NCBI GenBank assembly: GCA_902769535.1
Contig: CACXPH010000020.1
Coordinates: forward strand, 1-33,998
DNA length: 33,998 nt
DNA from: an uncultured Bacteroidales bacterium
Lineage (GTDB): Bacteria > Bacteroidota > Bacteroidia > Bacteroidales > Paludibacteraceae
Direction: 5' to 3'
Shown here: positions 15,466-24,899 of the stretch, one piece after another
How positions within the stretch are numbered: the stretch's first letter is position 1
How the letters are laid out: the number at the start of each line of letters is the position of its first letter
The notes under the pieces: generated by a model
Database searches by the model: none
What the model was told of the DNA's origin: nothing
What the model saw: the letters and a program-made list of their open reading frames with translations, nothing else
Program-made: the position numbers and the translations under genes

Positions 15466-16275
15466 ATGGCAAAAAGTGGTGATTTTCATAGAGTTTGGGC
15501 GTTCATAAGGCATTTCTTTACCTCTTGGAACACCACGGGCGAAGGGATTCATTCGCCCTATCTGTTTGAACTCGTGCGTTTTATCCTTCGAGACGAGAAT
15601 ACCTATTATTGCTTTGCGGATATCGAGCGCCGACGCGAAATGCTCTTGGCCTGCGACGATGAGTTGGACGTGGTGGATTACGGTTCTGCCGGTTCGCCGG
15701 AAGGCAAACACATAACGCGCAGCGTCTCCGAGATTGCTCAAACGCATCTGGAGCGAGCAAAGGTAGGGCAGGCTCTGTTCCGTTTGGTGAACTGGCTTGG
15801 CATGCACGAACAACGACCGCTGGAGATATTGGAGTTAGGTACTTCTTTGGGAATCACTACTTCCTATCTAGCAGCTGCGGATAGCCGAAATAAGGTCACT
15901 ACCTTAGAAGGCAGCGAAGCGGTTCTGAAGGTCGCTCAGGGTGTTTGGAAAACCTTAAAACTGGAGAATATCTCCTGGGAAGCAGGTAACATAGATACCA
16001 CCTTATTAAATCGCGCGCACGCATTAGATCTCGCCTATGTGGATGCCAACCATACCTATGAGGCTACGATGCGCTATGTGCAGTATCTATTGCCCCTCAT
16101 GACCACGAAGGGAGTGATTGTATTGGATGACATCCATTATACGGAGGAAATGGAGCGCGCGTGGAAGGAATTGAAGAACGACCCGCGGGTGACTACCTCG
16201 ATGGATCTGTATCATGTGGGAATACTCTTCGTTGATCCGCATTATTTGAAACGTCATTATATTATCAGACTATGA
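15466..16275 (+). CDS. Class I SAM-dependent (O-)methyltransferase-like protein
   Basis: 269 aa, soluble. The SAM-binding motif I is ELGTSLGITTSYLA (residues 123-136), followed by an acidic strand-2 end (TLEGSE). A motif like that of catechol-type O-methyltransferases follows: LAYVDANHTYEAT, then VIVLDDIHYTEEMERAW. These features match the Methyltransf_24 type seen in Bacteroidota. The substrate cannot be read. Its stop overlaps the next start by 4 nt (ATGA), so it is translationally coupled with the cobalamin adenosyltransferase gene. A corrinoid link is only inference. Confidence 0.8.
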   Translation: MAKSGDFHRVWAFIRHFFTSWNTTGEGIHSPYLFELVRFILRDENTYYCFADIERRREMLLACDDELDVVDYGSAGSPEGKHITRSVSEIAQTHLERAKVGQALFRLVNWLGMHEQRPLEILELGTSLGITTSYLAAADSRNKVTTLEGSEAVLKVAQGVWKTLKLENISWEAGNIDTTLLNRAHALDLAYVDANHTYEATMRYVQYLLPLMTTKGVIVLDDIHYTEEMERAWKELKNDPRVTTSMDLYHVGILFVDPHYLKRHYIIRL

Positions 16276-16781
16276 TTTATACGAAAACTGGAGACAAAGG
16301 TGAAACCTCGCTGGCAAGCGGCTTGAGAGTGCCTAAAACGGATGCACGTATTGAGGCCTATGGGACGGTTGATGAACTGAATTGCTACATAGGAAAGCTG
16401 CGTGTTTCATATGGCAGTTTGGAATTACTGTGGATACAAAACAAGTTGTTCAACTTAGGCGCATTGCTTAGCGATGCACCCGGCGAGTGGATTACGGAAC
16501 GGGATGTAAAGCAATTAGAGGCATGGATTGATGAACTCCAGGCGCAACTTCCGGTACTTCACGCTTTCGTCTTGCCTGCCGGTAATATCTTAGCATGCAA
16601 TTGCCATATTTGCCGTACCGTATGTCGTCGCGCCGAGCGCCGGATGATTGAAGCCAATGCAGATTCCACTGCGCTATGTTTCATCAATCGGTTGAGTGAT
16701 TATTTATTTGTTTTGTCTCGCTATTTAAATTGCCACTTCAAAATGGAAGAAGAGACTTGGAATAAAGATCAAAATGTGTAA
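16272..16781 (+). CDS. PduO-type ATP:cob(I)alamin adenosyltransferase
   Basis: Transfers the adenosyl group of ATP to cob(I)alamin to make coenzyme B12. 169 aa, slightly short. It has the N-terminal ATP loop YTKTGDKGETSLASG, then RVPKTDARIEAYGTVDELN, and the C-terminal CRRAERR motif and NRLSDYLFVLSRYLN helix, all diagnostic of the family. It overlaps the methyltransferase by 4 nt. The last codons (AAT GTG TAA) lie in the first copy of a 19-bp direct repeat. Confidence 0.92.
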   Translation: MIYTKTGDKGETSLASGLRVPKTDARIEAYGTVDELNCYIGKLRVSYGSLELLWIQNKLFNLGALLSDAPGEWITERDVKQLEAWIDELQAQLPVLHAFVLPAGNILACNCHICRTVCRRAERRMIEANADSTALCFINRLSDYLFVLSRYLNCHFKMEEETWNKDQNV

Positions 16782-16820
16782 AAATTGACGGATTTGGGTT
16801 GAAATGTGTAAAAATTGACG
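16772..16820 (+). repeat. 19-bp direct repeat, two copies 30 bp apart, with an inverted repeat
   Basis: aaatgtgtaaaaattgacg occurs at 16772-16790 and 16802-16820. The second copy leads into an inverted repeat ATTGAC (gaaaatt) GTCAAT at 16814-16832, just upstream of the promoter at 16847. Position suits an operator; no regulator is known. Confidence 0.75.
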
Positions 16821-16846
16821 AAAATTGTCAATATTTGGAAGATTTA

Positions 16847-16878
16847 TTTGCATAAATCGGAGATTTTTACTACTTTTG
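16847..16878 (+). promoter_or_regulatory. Promoter of the DUF2795-like/T9SS run
   Basis: TTTG (16847-16850), 20 bp, TACTTTTG (16871-16878), 23 bp before the ATG at 16902. It is the only strong promoter I see before the porPKLMN genes, so it may drive the whole run. Confidence 0.75.
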
Positions 16879-16901
16879 CACGCTTTTTTGTTTAAACGCG
16901 T

Positions 16902-17129
16902 ATGTATTGGACACTAGAATTAGCTTCGAGATTGGATGACGCGCCGTGGCCGGCGACGAAAGATGAGTTATTGGATTATGCTAACCGCGAGGGTCTTCCT
17001 TTGGAAGTAATTGAGAACTTGCGAGAGTTGGAAGGGGACGATGAGGAACAGTATGAAAGTATTTTGGACATATGGCCTGATTTCCCTACTAACGATGATG
17101 ATTTCCTTTATAACGAGGAGGAATATTGA
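16902..17129 (+). CDS. Small acidic DUF2795-like protein (75 aa)
   Basis: Conserved small Bacteroidota protein: MYWTLELASRLDDAPWPATK, a helical middle (LLDYANREGLPLEVIENLRELE), and a very acidic C-terminus ending NDDDFLYNEEEY. It is the Bacteroidota form of the DUF2795 type as I know it; molecular role unknown. It lies 4 bp before the GTG start of porP, which suggests co-transcription with the secretion genes. Confidence 0.85.
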   Translation: MYWTLELASRLDDAPWPATKDELLDYANREGLPLEVIENLRELEGDDEEQYESILDIWPDFPTNDDDFLYNEEEY

Positions 17130-17133
17130 TTTT

Positions 17134-18099
17134 GTGAAACGACTAACTATTGCCCTGTTCGGTCTGTTGACCGTCGTGACTGCGAGTGCGCAGTTTGATC
17201 CGCAAATGGGGCAATACATGTATTTACCGACAGCGTTTAATCCTGCGGCAGTAGGGGAAGGCGACTTGATGAAGGTAGCGGGAATGCACAGAATGCAATA
17301 TGTGGACATTTCCAATGCGCCGATGAGTACCTGGTTCAGTTTCTGTTCGCCTTTTGTGATCGGGAAGACGAGTCACGGGGCAGGAGTGAGGTTCTTGAAT
17401 GACCGCTACGGATTATTTACAACGCAATCGTTCTATGCTCAGTATGCATACAGACAGAAATTGGGGAAAGGATACTTGAGCGTAGGTGTGGATCTGGGAT
17501 TTGTGAATGTGGGTTTCAAAGGCGATTCGGTGAACTTGAGTCAGATGGGAGATGAGTACCACGATGCGAACGATCAGGTGGTTCCGACGGGAAGCAAGTC
17601 CGGTATGAAGTTCGATATGGGAGTTGGCCTGTACTACAGCACTCCGACGTGGTGGGTTGGCGCAAGTTACAGCCATTTGACCCGACCGAAAGTGGATTGG
17701 AGTGACGGAACGAGCGGGGCAGAACAAGTGGTAACATTGGTCGGAACGATGTATGTGGTAGGCGGATACCATTTTAGACTGAAAAACTACCGTGAATGGG
17801 TGTTGACGCCGAGTGCGATGGTGATGAGCGATTTCGCGAGTTGGGATGTGAACTTGACGTTGATGTGCGATTACAAGGACAAATACCGTTGGGGATTAGG
17901 GTATCGCATCATGGGTAGTGTGAATATATTGTTAGGAATAGACATTATCTCCGGTCTGCAGTTGGGTTACAGTTGCGAATTGCCGACCAACAAACTGCTA
18001 CTGGAGAGTTATGGAAGTCATGAGATATATCTGGCATACGGATTTGATATCCTGAAGCCGAAAAGGACGAATAAATATAAATCAATTAGATACTTGTAA
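17134..18099 (+). CDS. porP: Type IX secretion system outer-membrane protein PorP/SprF family
   Basis: Outer-membrane beta-barrel of the T9SS (PorP/SprF), which links the translocon to the PorK-PorN ring and cell-surface substrates. Start taken as GTG 17134, giving 321 aa and a good signal peptide (VKRLTIALFGLLTVVTASAQ). The open frame from the ATG at 17011 overlaps the whole end of the previous gene and adds a non-signal N-terminus. The mature start FDPQMGQYMYLPTAFNPAA is diagnostic of the family. The end (SYGSHEIYLAYGFDI) is the last strand. porK follows after 2 bp. Confidence 0.92.
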   Translation: MKRLTIALFGLLTVVTASAQFDPQMGQYMYLPTAFNPAAVGEGDLMKVAGMHRMQYVDISNAPMSTWFSFCSPFVIGKTSHGAGVRFLNDRYGLFTTQSFYAQYAYRQKLGKGYLSVGVDLGFVNVGFKGDSVNLSQMGDEYHDANDQVVPTGSKSGMKFDMGVGLYYSTPTWWVGASYSHLTRPKVDWSDGTSGAEQVVTLVGTMYVVGGYHFRLKNYREWVLTPSAMVMSDFASWDVNLTLMCDYKDKYRWGLGYRIMGSVNILLGIDIISGLQLGYSCELPTNKLLLESYGSHEIYLAYGFDILKPKRTNKYKSIRYL

Positions 18100-18101
18100 G
18101 T

Positions 18102-19448
18102 ATGAAAATCAGTAAGATTTTGCCATTGATCGCATTAGCGTTTGTAGTGGCTAGTTGCAACAGACCGGCTGGAGAACTCGTGGGAGCAAACAGGTCGGGT
18201 AATTTTAAGGAGGCAAATCCTTATGGTATGTTGTTTATCAAGAAAGGTAGTTTTATGATGGGTGCCAACACGCAATCCGCTGTTTTCGAGCAGCCGGATA
18301 ACGTGGTAATGGTTACGGTAGATGCATTCTGGATGGATGAGACGGAGATCACCAACAATGAGTACCATCAGTTCGTTGACTGGGTACGTGACTCTATCGC
18401 ATTGACCAACTTGATTGCTTCCGGTATGACCGATTATGCTGTTCAACCGAAGGATGGCGATTTTGATGAGGATAATTTCAGTATCAACTGGAGCAAGAAG
18501 GTGCCTTGGAATAGCAAGGAAGAGGACGTAGTAGATGCGTTGTCGTCGTTGTTTTATTCGGATGGTAGTCTCAATACGAACAACCTGCATTATCGCTACA
18601 GTTGGGTGAATATGGACGAGGCGCTGCCGCAACGTAATAAGTTCGATGTGGCTACCAGCACTTATCCTAAAGGAGCAACGGCACGTGTAGATACCTTCTG
18701 GGTAAACGCGAACAATGAGATCAAGGACTCGACGATCATTCGTCCGCTTCGTGAGCCGAAAGATCTGCTCACCGAGAAGATCATCTGTATCTATCCGGAT
18801 ACCTTGGTTTGGGCACGTGACTTCCAGTTCTCGTACAACGATCCGTTGCTGCATATGTATTTCAGACACCCGGGTTACTCAGATTACCCTGTAGTAGGTG
18901 TAACATGGGATCAGGCGCATGCATTCTGTAACTGGCGTACGAAATATTTTAATATGCATTCGTCGATGGAGGTGAACGAGTATCGTTTGCCGACCGAGGC
19001 ACAGTGGGAGTATGCTGCTCGTGGCGGTCGCAAGTTGGCGATGTATCCGTGGGGTAGTAACTACGCTCGTGATGGCAAGGGTTGTTTCTTTGCTAACTTC
19101 AAGCCGTACCGTGGTGCTTACAACGATGATACGGGTACAACCACGATGAAGGTGGCACAGTTCCGTCCGAATGACTTCGGTCTGTTCGATATGGCAGGTA
19201 ACGTAGCTGAGTGGACAAACTCGGCATACCAGAGTGGCGCGAATACGCATATACATGACTTGAACCCGGACTACAGCTACATGGCTCGTAAGGCCGATCC
19301 GGACATCCTGAAACGTAAAGTGGTTAAGGGTGGTAGCTGGAAGGATATCAGTTACTTCATGCAGTGCGGTGTTCGTACGTATGAGTATCAGTACGAGAGC
19401 CGTCCGTACATCGGCTTCCGTTGCGTTCGCGCATATATAGGCGAATAA
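18102..19448 (+). CDS. porK: T9SS lipoprotein PorK/GldK
   Basis: Periplasmic outer-membrane lipoprotein that forms the T9SS ring with PorN. 448 aa. Lipobox VVASC gives lipidated Cys19. Residues about 40-446 form a formylglycine-generating-enzyme (SUMF1)-like fold: GSFMMG, DETEITNNEYHQF, YRLPTEAQWEYAARGG, GLFDMAGNVAEW, VVKGGSWKD and IGFRCVRA, used structurally in this family. A large insertion (about residues 115-265) is usual for GldK. It sits in the conserved porPKLMN order. Confidence 0.95.
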   Translation: MKISKILPLIALAFVVASCNRPAGELVGANRSGNFKEANPYGMLFIKKGSFMMGANTQSAVFEQPDNVVMVTVDAFWMDETEITNNEYHQFVDWVRDSIALTNLIASGMTDYAVQPKDGDFDEDNFSINWSKKVPWNSKEEDVVDALSSLFYSDGSLNTNNLHYRYSWVNMDEALPQRNKFDVATSTYPKGATARVDTFWVNANNEIKDSTIIRPLREPKDLLTEKIICIYPDTLVWARDFQFSYNDPLLHMYFRHPGYSDYPVVGVTWDQAHAFCNWRTKYFNMHSSMEVNEYRLPTEAQWEYAARGGRKLAMYPWGSNYARDGKGCFFANFKPYRGAYNDDTGTTTMKVAQFRPNDFGLFDMAGNVAEWTNSAYQSGANTHIHDLNPDYSYMARKADPDILKRKVVKGGSWKDISYFMQCGVRTYEYQYESRPYIGFRCVRAYIGE

Positions 19449-19484
19449 TTTTAATGGTGTAATTTAATAAAAAGCAATACAACT

Positions 19485-20405
19485 ATGGCTACAGAAAAAG
19501 CTGCAAATCAAGGATTTGGTGCAAAATTCTTTCACTGGTATGAGTCGTATCAGGGAAAAAATGTGGTTAACATCGTTTATTCGGCAGGTGCATCCGTCGT
19601 TATTATCGGTGCCTTGTTTAAGATTCTTCACTGGCCGGGAGCAAGTCAGGTACTGATGCTCGGTATGTTTACCGAGGCGTTCTTGTTCTTGATCGGTACG
19701 TTGGAGCATCCGCATCCTGAGTTCCATTGGGAGAACGTGTTCCCGCAATTGTTGGAGTATGGTACCAAGCCTGAGTTGTTAGAGGAGAAATCCAAACAGG
19801 CTCGCCCGACTTTGTTAGGTGCAGGCGTTGCAGGTGCTCCTGCAGATGCTGCTACCGGTCTTGCAGCGGCTTCGCAAGCTGAGGCTGCTAAGGCTCCGAG
19901 TCTGAAGGATGAGGATTTCAAGGCTTTGAAGGAAGGTATCGCAGAGCTTTCTAAGACTGCTACGCAGTTCGCTGAGTTGGGTAAAGTGGCTCAGACGGGC
20001 GTTAAACTGAATGATAAGTTGGTAGCAGCAGAGGCTGCTACGACCGAGTATGCCGCTAAGTTGGCTGCTGTGGGTCTGGCAACGGATAACCTCACTCAGG
20101 CTACCGGTGGTCTGTCGGGTACGTATGCTCAGATCGGCGCAGATATGAAGAGTGTGGCTGAAGAGACCAAGGCTTATAAAGAAGGTGTTGAGCTGGTTGG
20201 TAAGAACATCGCTTCGCTCAATACGGTTTACGAGATGCAATTGCAGGCTGTTAATGCCCAGACGGAAGCTCAGAAGAATGCAGCTGCTGCCGCTAAAGAG
20301 GCTGCTGAGGCACAGGTAGTTTTTGCAGCAGGTGCTAAGCAACTGCAAAAGCAAGTAGCTGACCTCAACGGCATCTATGGTAATATGCTGAATGCGCTCG
20401 CATAA
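19485..20405 (+). CDS. porL: T9SS inner-membrane motor protein PorL/GldL
   Basis: Part of the proton-powered T9SS motor with PorM. 306 aa: two N-terminal membrane helices (about 28-46 and 54-72), including a membrane-embedded Glu64 (MFTEAFLFLIG) of the kind needed for proton coupling. The long cytoplasmic Ala/Lys/Glu-rich coiled coil (about 125-300) begins LKDEDFKALKEGIAELSKTA. The conserved loop ALFKILHWPGA and the EHPHPEF segment after helix 2 are diagnostic. 36-bp spacer after porK. Confidence 0.94.
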   Translation: MATEKAANQGFGAKFFHWYESYQGKNVVNIVYSAGASVVIIGALFKILHWPGASQVLMLGMFTEAFLFLIGTLEHPHPEFHWENVFPQLLEYGTKPELLEEKSKQARPTLLGAGVAGAPADAATGLAAASQAEAAKAPSLKDEDFKALKEGIAELSKTATQFAELGKVAQTGVKLNDKLVAAEAATTEYAAKLAAVGLATDNLTQATGGLSGTYAQIGADMKSVAEETKAYKEGVELVGKNIASLNTVYEMQLQAVNAQTEAQKNAAAAAKEAAEAQVVFAAGAKQLQKQVADLNGIYGNMLNALA

Positions 20406-20457
20406 GCTATAACGAATTGTAAAACAGGTAATTAGAATATTCTAAAACACTTCAGCA

Positions 20458-22029
20458 ATGGGTGGAGCAAAAAACTGTCCGGAAACCCCGAGACAAAAAA
20501 TGATTGGTATGATGTACTTGGTGCTCACCGCTATGTTGGCGTTGAACGTAAGTACGGATATCCTCAATGGTTTTACATTGGTGGATAACAGTCTGCACTC
20601 CTCTATTGAAGCATCGGATACACGTAATGCAAAGCTCTATAACGATTTCAAGGCGGCTAATGCCGATAACCCCGAGAAGACGCAGGAGTGGTTCGATAAA
20701 GCAGTAGAAGTACAGAAACGCGCAGATTCGCTCTTCAATTATATTCAGGATTTCAAGGAGCACATCGCTATGCTGGCTGACAGCAAGAAGAAAGTGGAAG
20801 AGTTGAAGGCGCAAGGTATTGATCCGACGAGACATATCGAGGGAAACTCGAACTTGGATGTAACCGGCCAATACGCGATTGTTCAAGGTAATGGTACGAT
20901 CTTGAAACAGATGGTAGCTTACTATCGCGATTACGCTGCCGGTTTGGCAGAGCAAGATGCGGAGTTGCGCAACTCAATCCTGCAGAACCTCGCTACCGAG
21001 CGCGGATGGAATGCGCACGAGAAAGATTCCTGCGATTGGGAAATAGCTATCTTCGACGGTATGCCTGTAGGCGCTTCGATCACGATCCTGACGAAGATGC
21101 AGAACGATGTACGTCAGACCGAGAGCCAGTTGATCCAGTACTTGATGGATCGTACGGACGCGGGTGACCTGCGCGTAAATAAATTGAACGCGTACGTGAT
21201 ACCGAATTCGAACTATGTGATTCGTGGCGGTAAATATTCCGCACAGATTATTCTGGCAGCTATCGACTCAACGCAGCGTCCGGAGTACTATGTAGAGGGT
21301 CAGCGTATCAACGACCACGGTATCTACGAAGTAGCTGCTTCGGGTGTGGGCGTTAAGAAATACTCCGGTTGGATCGCTTATCAGAACCGTGCAACGGGTG
21401 AGATAGAAAACCTGCCGTTCACGGGCGAGTATAGTGTAGGTGAGCCGGCTGTGACTATTTCCAATACGGATCTCAACATCATGTACCGCGGCTACGATAA
21501 TAAGTTCTCGATCTCCGTTCCGGGTGTATCGAACGATAAGGTCAAAGTGAGCGTGAGTGGCGCTGCTGTTCGTCAGCAAAGTGGTCTGTGGATCATCAAG
21601 CCGGGCGATGGCGCTAAGAGCGTGACGATCTCCGTATCGGCTGAGTTGGACGGACGTATGCAACCGATGGGTAACAAAGAATACCGCGTGAAGGCGCTGC
21701 CGAAACCGGGTGCTTACTTCAAGTCGGGTGAAAACGAGTACAACGGTGACAAGGCCATTCCACGTAGTGCATTGTTGAATGCCGCTGCAACGGTTATTGC
21801 GTCCTACGGTCCGGACGGTCTGTTGGATCTGCCGTTCCAGATCTCCGGTTTCCGCGCAAACATCAACGGTGTATATCTGGAGTCGAAGGGTAATAAGTTC
21901 ACCCGCGAGCAGTTGGATCGTTTAGGCAAACTCAAACCGGGTAACTCGGTAATCATCACGGATATTCGTGCAAAAGGTCCGGATGGTAAAGAGATCCGTT
22001 TGTCGCCGATTCCTTTAACTCTGAATTAA
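20458..22029 (+). CDS. porM: T9SS inner-membrane/periplasmic protein PorM/GldM
   Basis: Periplasm-spanning motor shaft of the T9SS. 523 aa. The short cytoplasmic N-terminus GGAKNCPETPRQKMIGMMYL is diagnostic, followed by one membrane helix (about 15-34, MMYLVLTAMLALNVSTDIL), a helical first periplasmic domain (to about 220) and three beta-rich domains to the end. No truncation relative to the family's usual length. Confidence 0.95.
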   Translation: MGGAKNCPETPRQKMIGMMYLVLTAMLALNVSTDILNGFTLVDNSLHSSIEASDTRNAKLYNDFKAANADNPEKTQEWFDKAVEVQKRADSLFNYIQDFKEHIAMLADSKKKVEELKAQGIDPTRHIEGNSNLDVTGQYAIVQGNGTILKQMVAYYRDYAAGLAEQDAELRNSILQNLATERGWNAHEKDSCDWEIAIFDGMPVGASITILTKMQNDVRQTESQLIQYLMDRTDAGDLRVNKLNAYVIPNSNYVIRGGKYSAQIILAAIDSTQRPEYYVEGQRINDHGIYEVAASGVGVKKYSGWIAYQNRATGEIENLPFTGEYSVGEPAVTISNTDLNIMYRGYDNKFSISVPGVSNDKVKVSVSGAAVRQQSGLWIIKPGDGAKSVTISVSAELDGRMQPMGNKEYRVKALPKPGAYFKSGENEYNGDKAIPRSALLNAAATVIASYGPDGLLDLPFQISGFRANINGVYLESKGNKFTREQLDRLGKLKPGNSVIITDIRAKGPDGKEIRLSPIPLTLN

Positions 22030-22041
22030 TAGCATAAGTTT

Positions 22042-22989
22042 ATGATAAAGAAAATTAGTATTATTGCTTGCTTGATGCTTGGCGTTATTACCGCTCAGGC
22101 ACAGCACAAGGTTATCTCGTTCTTCGACGAGATGGGTAGCGCTCGTATTCAGACAGAGGAGTTCTCTCAGGCGCATGATACCATCGTTAAGGTGGATCAC
22201 CGTATAGACGATGTGATCTGGGCGCGTTATGTATACCGTATCATTGATATGCGTTACAAACAGAACTACCAGCTCTATTTCCCAACCAAGTCGGACGACG
22301 CGGATTATCGTAACCTGTTCAAGGTGATTGCTGACGCTGTAGTGGATGGTCTGCCTATCTTTGAAAAGAATATGGAGACTATCAAACCGGATTTCAAGCA
22401 GGAACCGTTGGCAAAGGAAATGATCCCGATGATGTTCATGGCCGATGATCCTACGGCCGACTATTCGGATGATCCGACCCACTTCGACATTACTGCTTCC
22501 GATGCTATGCTCATTCACTATGACAGTATCACGGATGAGTTGTCGGGCCATTTCTATCGCTTCGAGCCGATCGTGAAGAACCAACTGAAATACCTGATTC
22601 AGGAGGTTGTCTTCTTCGACAAGCACACGTCTCGTCTGCATACAAAGATCATGGGTATCGCTCCGCTTCAGGCTGACCTGATTACGACCCGTGACAGTTC
22701 GAATGTGATGGCTTCGCTGCGTGAGTCGATCATGTTCTGGATTCCGTTTGACAATCTGCGTCCGTACCTGGCAATGCAGTACGCTATTCCGAACCGTAAC
22801 GAGGTGAAACGTGTAACGTTTGACGAGTTTTTCCAGAAACGTCTGTTTACTTCGTATATCGTTGGTGAGGGTAATATGTACAACCGCTGGATTCCGGACT
22901 ACGCACGTACGGTGGAAGAGGTGAAGAAAGAGCAAGCTCGTATTGCTGAAGAATTGCTTACCTTCGAGCAAGATCTCTGGGAATATTAA
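22042..22989 (+). CDS. porN: T9SS periplasmic ring protein PorN/GldN
   Basis: Partner of PorK in the periplasmic ring. 315 aa with signal peptide MIKKISIIACLMLGVITAQA, then the GldN domain: VWARYVYRIIDMR-type motif (here IWARYVYRIIDMRYKQN) and TSYIVGEGNMYNRWI near the end. The stop TAA shares its last base with the A of the ftsX ATG, so the T9SS run continues directly into the next housekeeping genes. Confidence 0.94.
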   Translation: MIKKISIIACLMLGVITAQAQHKVISFFDEMGSARIQTEEFSQAHDTIVKVDHRIDDVIWARYVYRIIDMRYKQNYQLYFPTKSDDADYRNLFKVIADAVVDGLPIFEKNMETIKPDFKQEPLAKEMIPMMFMADDPTADYSDDPTHFDITASDAMLIHYDSITDELSGHFYRFEPIVKNQLKYLIQEVVFFDKHTSRLHTKIMGIAPLQADLITTRDSSNVMASLRESIMFWIPFDNLRPYLAMQYAIPNRNEVKRVTFDEFFQKRLFTSYIVGEGNMYNRWIPDYARTVEEVKKEQARIAEELLTFEQDLWEY

Positions 22990-23849
22990 TGCGAAAACAT
23001 CGCTTTAATAATTCATATCTGATTTCCGCAATCAGCGTTTCGCTGGTATTGTGTCTTATCGGAATGGAATGTGTGCTCCTGCTGTCGGCAGGGGCACTTG
23101 TTACACGCATGCGCGAGAACATCACGATCACCGCGGTGCTCTCGTCTGACGCGGATACGACCCGATGTGGGCGTTTAGAGATGATCCTCGATCATAGTGA
23201 CTGGTGTAGCGGATATACGTATATATCTGCCGAAGAGGCACTGGAGGAGCATATACGTTCCTTAGGCGAAGACCCGAGTACTTTCTTGGGATTCAACCCG
23301 CTCCGGGCGAGTTATGAGATCCATCCGACGGATGTGTACAGCGAGGCGGACAGCCTGGCTGTGATAGCCGATCAGTTGCAAGCCCTGCCGTATGTGTCGG
23401 AGGTACTGTATCCCCGCGACCTGGCGGATCTAATGAGCAGCAACGTGCATGATTTCTCGTTGGTCTTGTTGGCTATCGCGTTGGTATTGCTGTTGGTCTC
23501 GATGGTGCTGATTGTCAATACCATCCGCCTGCAGATATACGCCAAGCGCTTTATCATCAACACGATGACACTCGTGGGTGCCACTTCGTGGGTGACCCGA
23601 CGTTCGTTCGTGTTGAAAAATATGCTAATGGGTCTGCTGGCCGGTCTGGTAGCCTTGGCAGTCATGAGCGGACTGGTGTATTACACCGAGTGTTCCTTGG
23701 GCTTGATGCTGTTCCCGCTCACGTGGCAGAACATCGCCATGGTGTGTGCCGTGGTGCTCTGTTCCGGTCTGCTGATCACGCTCTTTGCGTCCCTGATTGC
23801 TACCGGCAAGTATATCCGCATGGATAATAACTCGCTCTACGAGATCTGA
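22989..23849 (+). CDS. ftsX: Cell division protein FtsX
   Basis: Membrane subunit of the FtsEX complex, which controls septal peptidoglycan hydrolases. 286 aa with the FtsX layout: short cytoplasmic N-terminus, TM1 (about 12-35), extracytoplasmic domain (36-150, with LEEHIRSLGEDPSTFLG), then TM2-TM4 (about 153-175, 206-229, 246-270). The NTIRLQIYAKRFIINTMTLVGAT loop between TM2 and TM3 is typical. ftsE is not in the window. It overlaps porN by one base and leads to DUF3098. Confidence 0.92.
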   Translation: MRKHRFNNSYLISAISVSLVLCLIGMECVLLLSAGALVTRMRENITITAVLSSDADTTRCGRLEMILDHSDWCSGYTYISAEEALEEHIRSLGEDPSTFLGFNPLRASYEIHPTDVYSEADSLAVIADQLQALPYVSEVLYPRDLADLMSSNVHDFSLVLLAIALVLLLVSMVLIVNTIRLQIYAKRFIINTMTLVGATSWVTRRSFVLKNMLMGLLAGLVALAVMSGLVYYTECSLGLMLFPLTWQNIAMVCAVVLCSGLLITLFASLIATGKYIRMDNNSLYEI

Positions 23850-23881
23850 TAACTGAATGCTGAAAAACTGACTACTGTTAT
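23846..23881 (+). repeat. Heptad-type spacer between ftsX and the DUF3098 gene
   Basis: ctgataa, ctgaatg, ctgaaaa, then one extra base and ctgacta, ctgttat. It contains the ftsX stop and abuts the next ATG (23880). Confidence 0.7.
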
Positions 23882-24095
23882 GAAACATACATTACCGAAA
23901 CTCAACCTCATCCTGATTGCTGTCTGTGTCGTGATTATCGTGATTGGTTTTGCACTGATGGCGGGTGAACCGTCCGGTGAGGTCTATAATCCCGATATCT
24001 TCTCTTTTCGTCGTATAACGGTCGGACCGATGATTGCGTTGTTCGGCTTTGTGGCGATGATCTTTGCGATCCTGTTCCGCGGTAAGAAGAAATGA
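23880..24095 (+). CDS. DUF3098 small membrane protein
   Basis: 71 aa with two membrane helices (about 9-28 and 48-66), separated by the family motif [19 protein letters not shown]. Bacteroidota-specific, normally between ftsX and uppP as here; function unknown. Its stop overlaps the uppP ATG by 4 nt. Confidence 0.9.
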   Translation: MKHTLPKLNLILIAVCVVIIVIGFALMAGEPSGEVYNPDIFSFRRITVGPMIALFGFVAMIFAILFRGKKK

Positions 24096-24898
24096 GTTGG
24101 TTAGAAGCACTCATATTAGGTATCGTGCAGGGTCTGACGGAGTTCCTGCCTGTGTCCTCGTCCGGTCACTTGGAGATCGGTCAGGCGCTGTTAGGCACGG
24201 CCGGAGAGGAGAACCTGACCTTCGCCATCATCGTGCATGCCGCAACGGTTCTGTCCACGCTGGTCATCTTATGGCACGAGGTGGCGCAACTGTTCAAGGG
24301 CACATTTACGACCTTTCAATGGAATAGCGAGAAGGACTATGTGGCGAAGATCCTAGTGTCGATGATACCGGTCTTCATTGTGGGTATGTTCTTCAAGGAC
24401 CAGGTCGAGTCCTTCTTCGGTAACGGTCTGCTGCTTGTCGGTATATGCCTGCTTATCACGGCAGGACTGTTGGCCTTGAGCGAGTGGTTGCAGAAGAGAC
24501 GTCAGACCGTCGGACACGAGGTGACGTATCGCGATGCGATCATCATCGGTCTGGCGCAAGCCTGCGCTGTACTGCCGGGTCTGAGTCGTTCGGGCACGAC
24601 CATCGCTACCGGACTGCTGTGTGGCGTGAAGAAAGAAAGTGTGGCGCAGTTCTCGTTCCTGATGGTACTCATCCCTATCTTAGGCGAAGCTTTCCTCGAC
24701 CTGCTCGACCTGCTCAAAGACGAGATGACGAGTTCCTTAGGCCTTGTGCCGGCTGTCGTGGGATTTGTGGCAGCGTTCGTTACCGGTTGTTTCGCTTGTA
24801 AGTTCATGATCGAGATCGTGCGTCGTCAACGCCTCGTATGGTTCGCGCTCTATTGCGCCGTCGTAGGCACCGTTACGATCATCTGTACCGTTTGCTGA
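24092..24898 (+). CDS. uppP: Undecaprenyl-diphosphatase UppP/BacA
   Basis: Recycles the cell-wall lipid carrier by dephosphorylating undecaprenyl diphosphate; inner membrane. 268 aa and about eight helices. Active-site motifs: [15 protein letters not shown] (residues 13-27, with Glu17 and SSSGH) and [14 protein letters not shown] (second motif). Length and motifs are complete. It overlaps DUF3098 by 4 nt and ends 1 bp before truB. Confidence 0.95.
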   Translation: MSWLEALILGIVQGLTEFLPVSSSGHLEIGQALLGTAGEENLTFAIIVHAATVLSTLVILWHEVAQLFKGTFTTFQWNSEKDYVAKILVSMIPVFIVGMFFKDQVESFFGNGLLLVGICLLITAGLLALSEWLQKRRQTVGHEVTYRDAIIIGLAQACAVLPGLSRSGTTIATGLLCGVKKESVAQFSFLMVLIPILGEAFLDLLDLLKDEMTSSLGLVPAVVGFVAAFVTGCFACKFMIEIVRRQRLVWFALYCAVVGTVTIICTVC

Positions 24899-24899
24899 T

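Noticed and set aside
17011-17133. Upstream ATG start for porP
   Set aside because: It would overlap the whole end of the DUF2795-like gene and bury the signal peptide; the GTG at 17134 fits the family.
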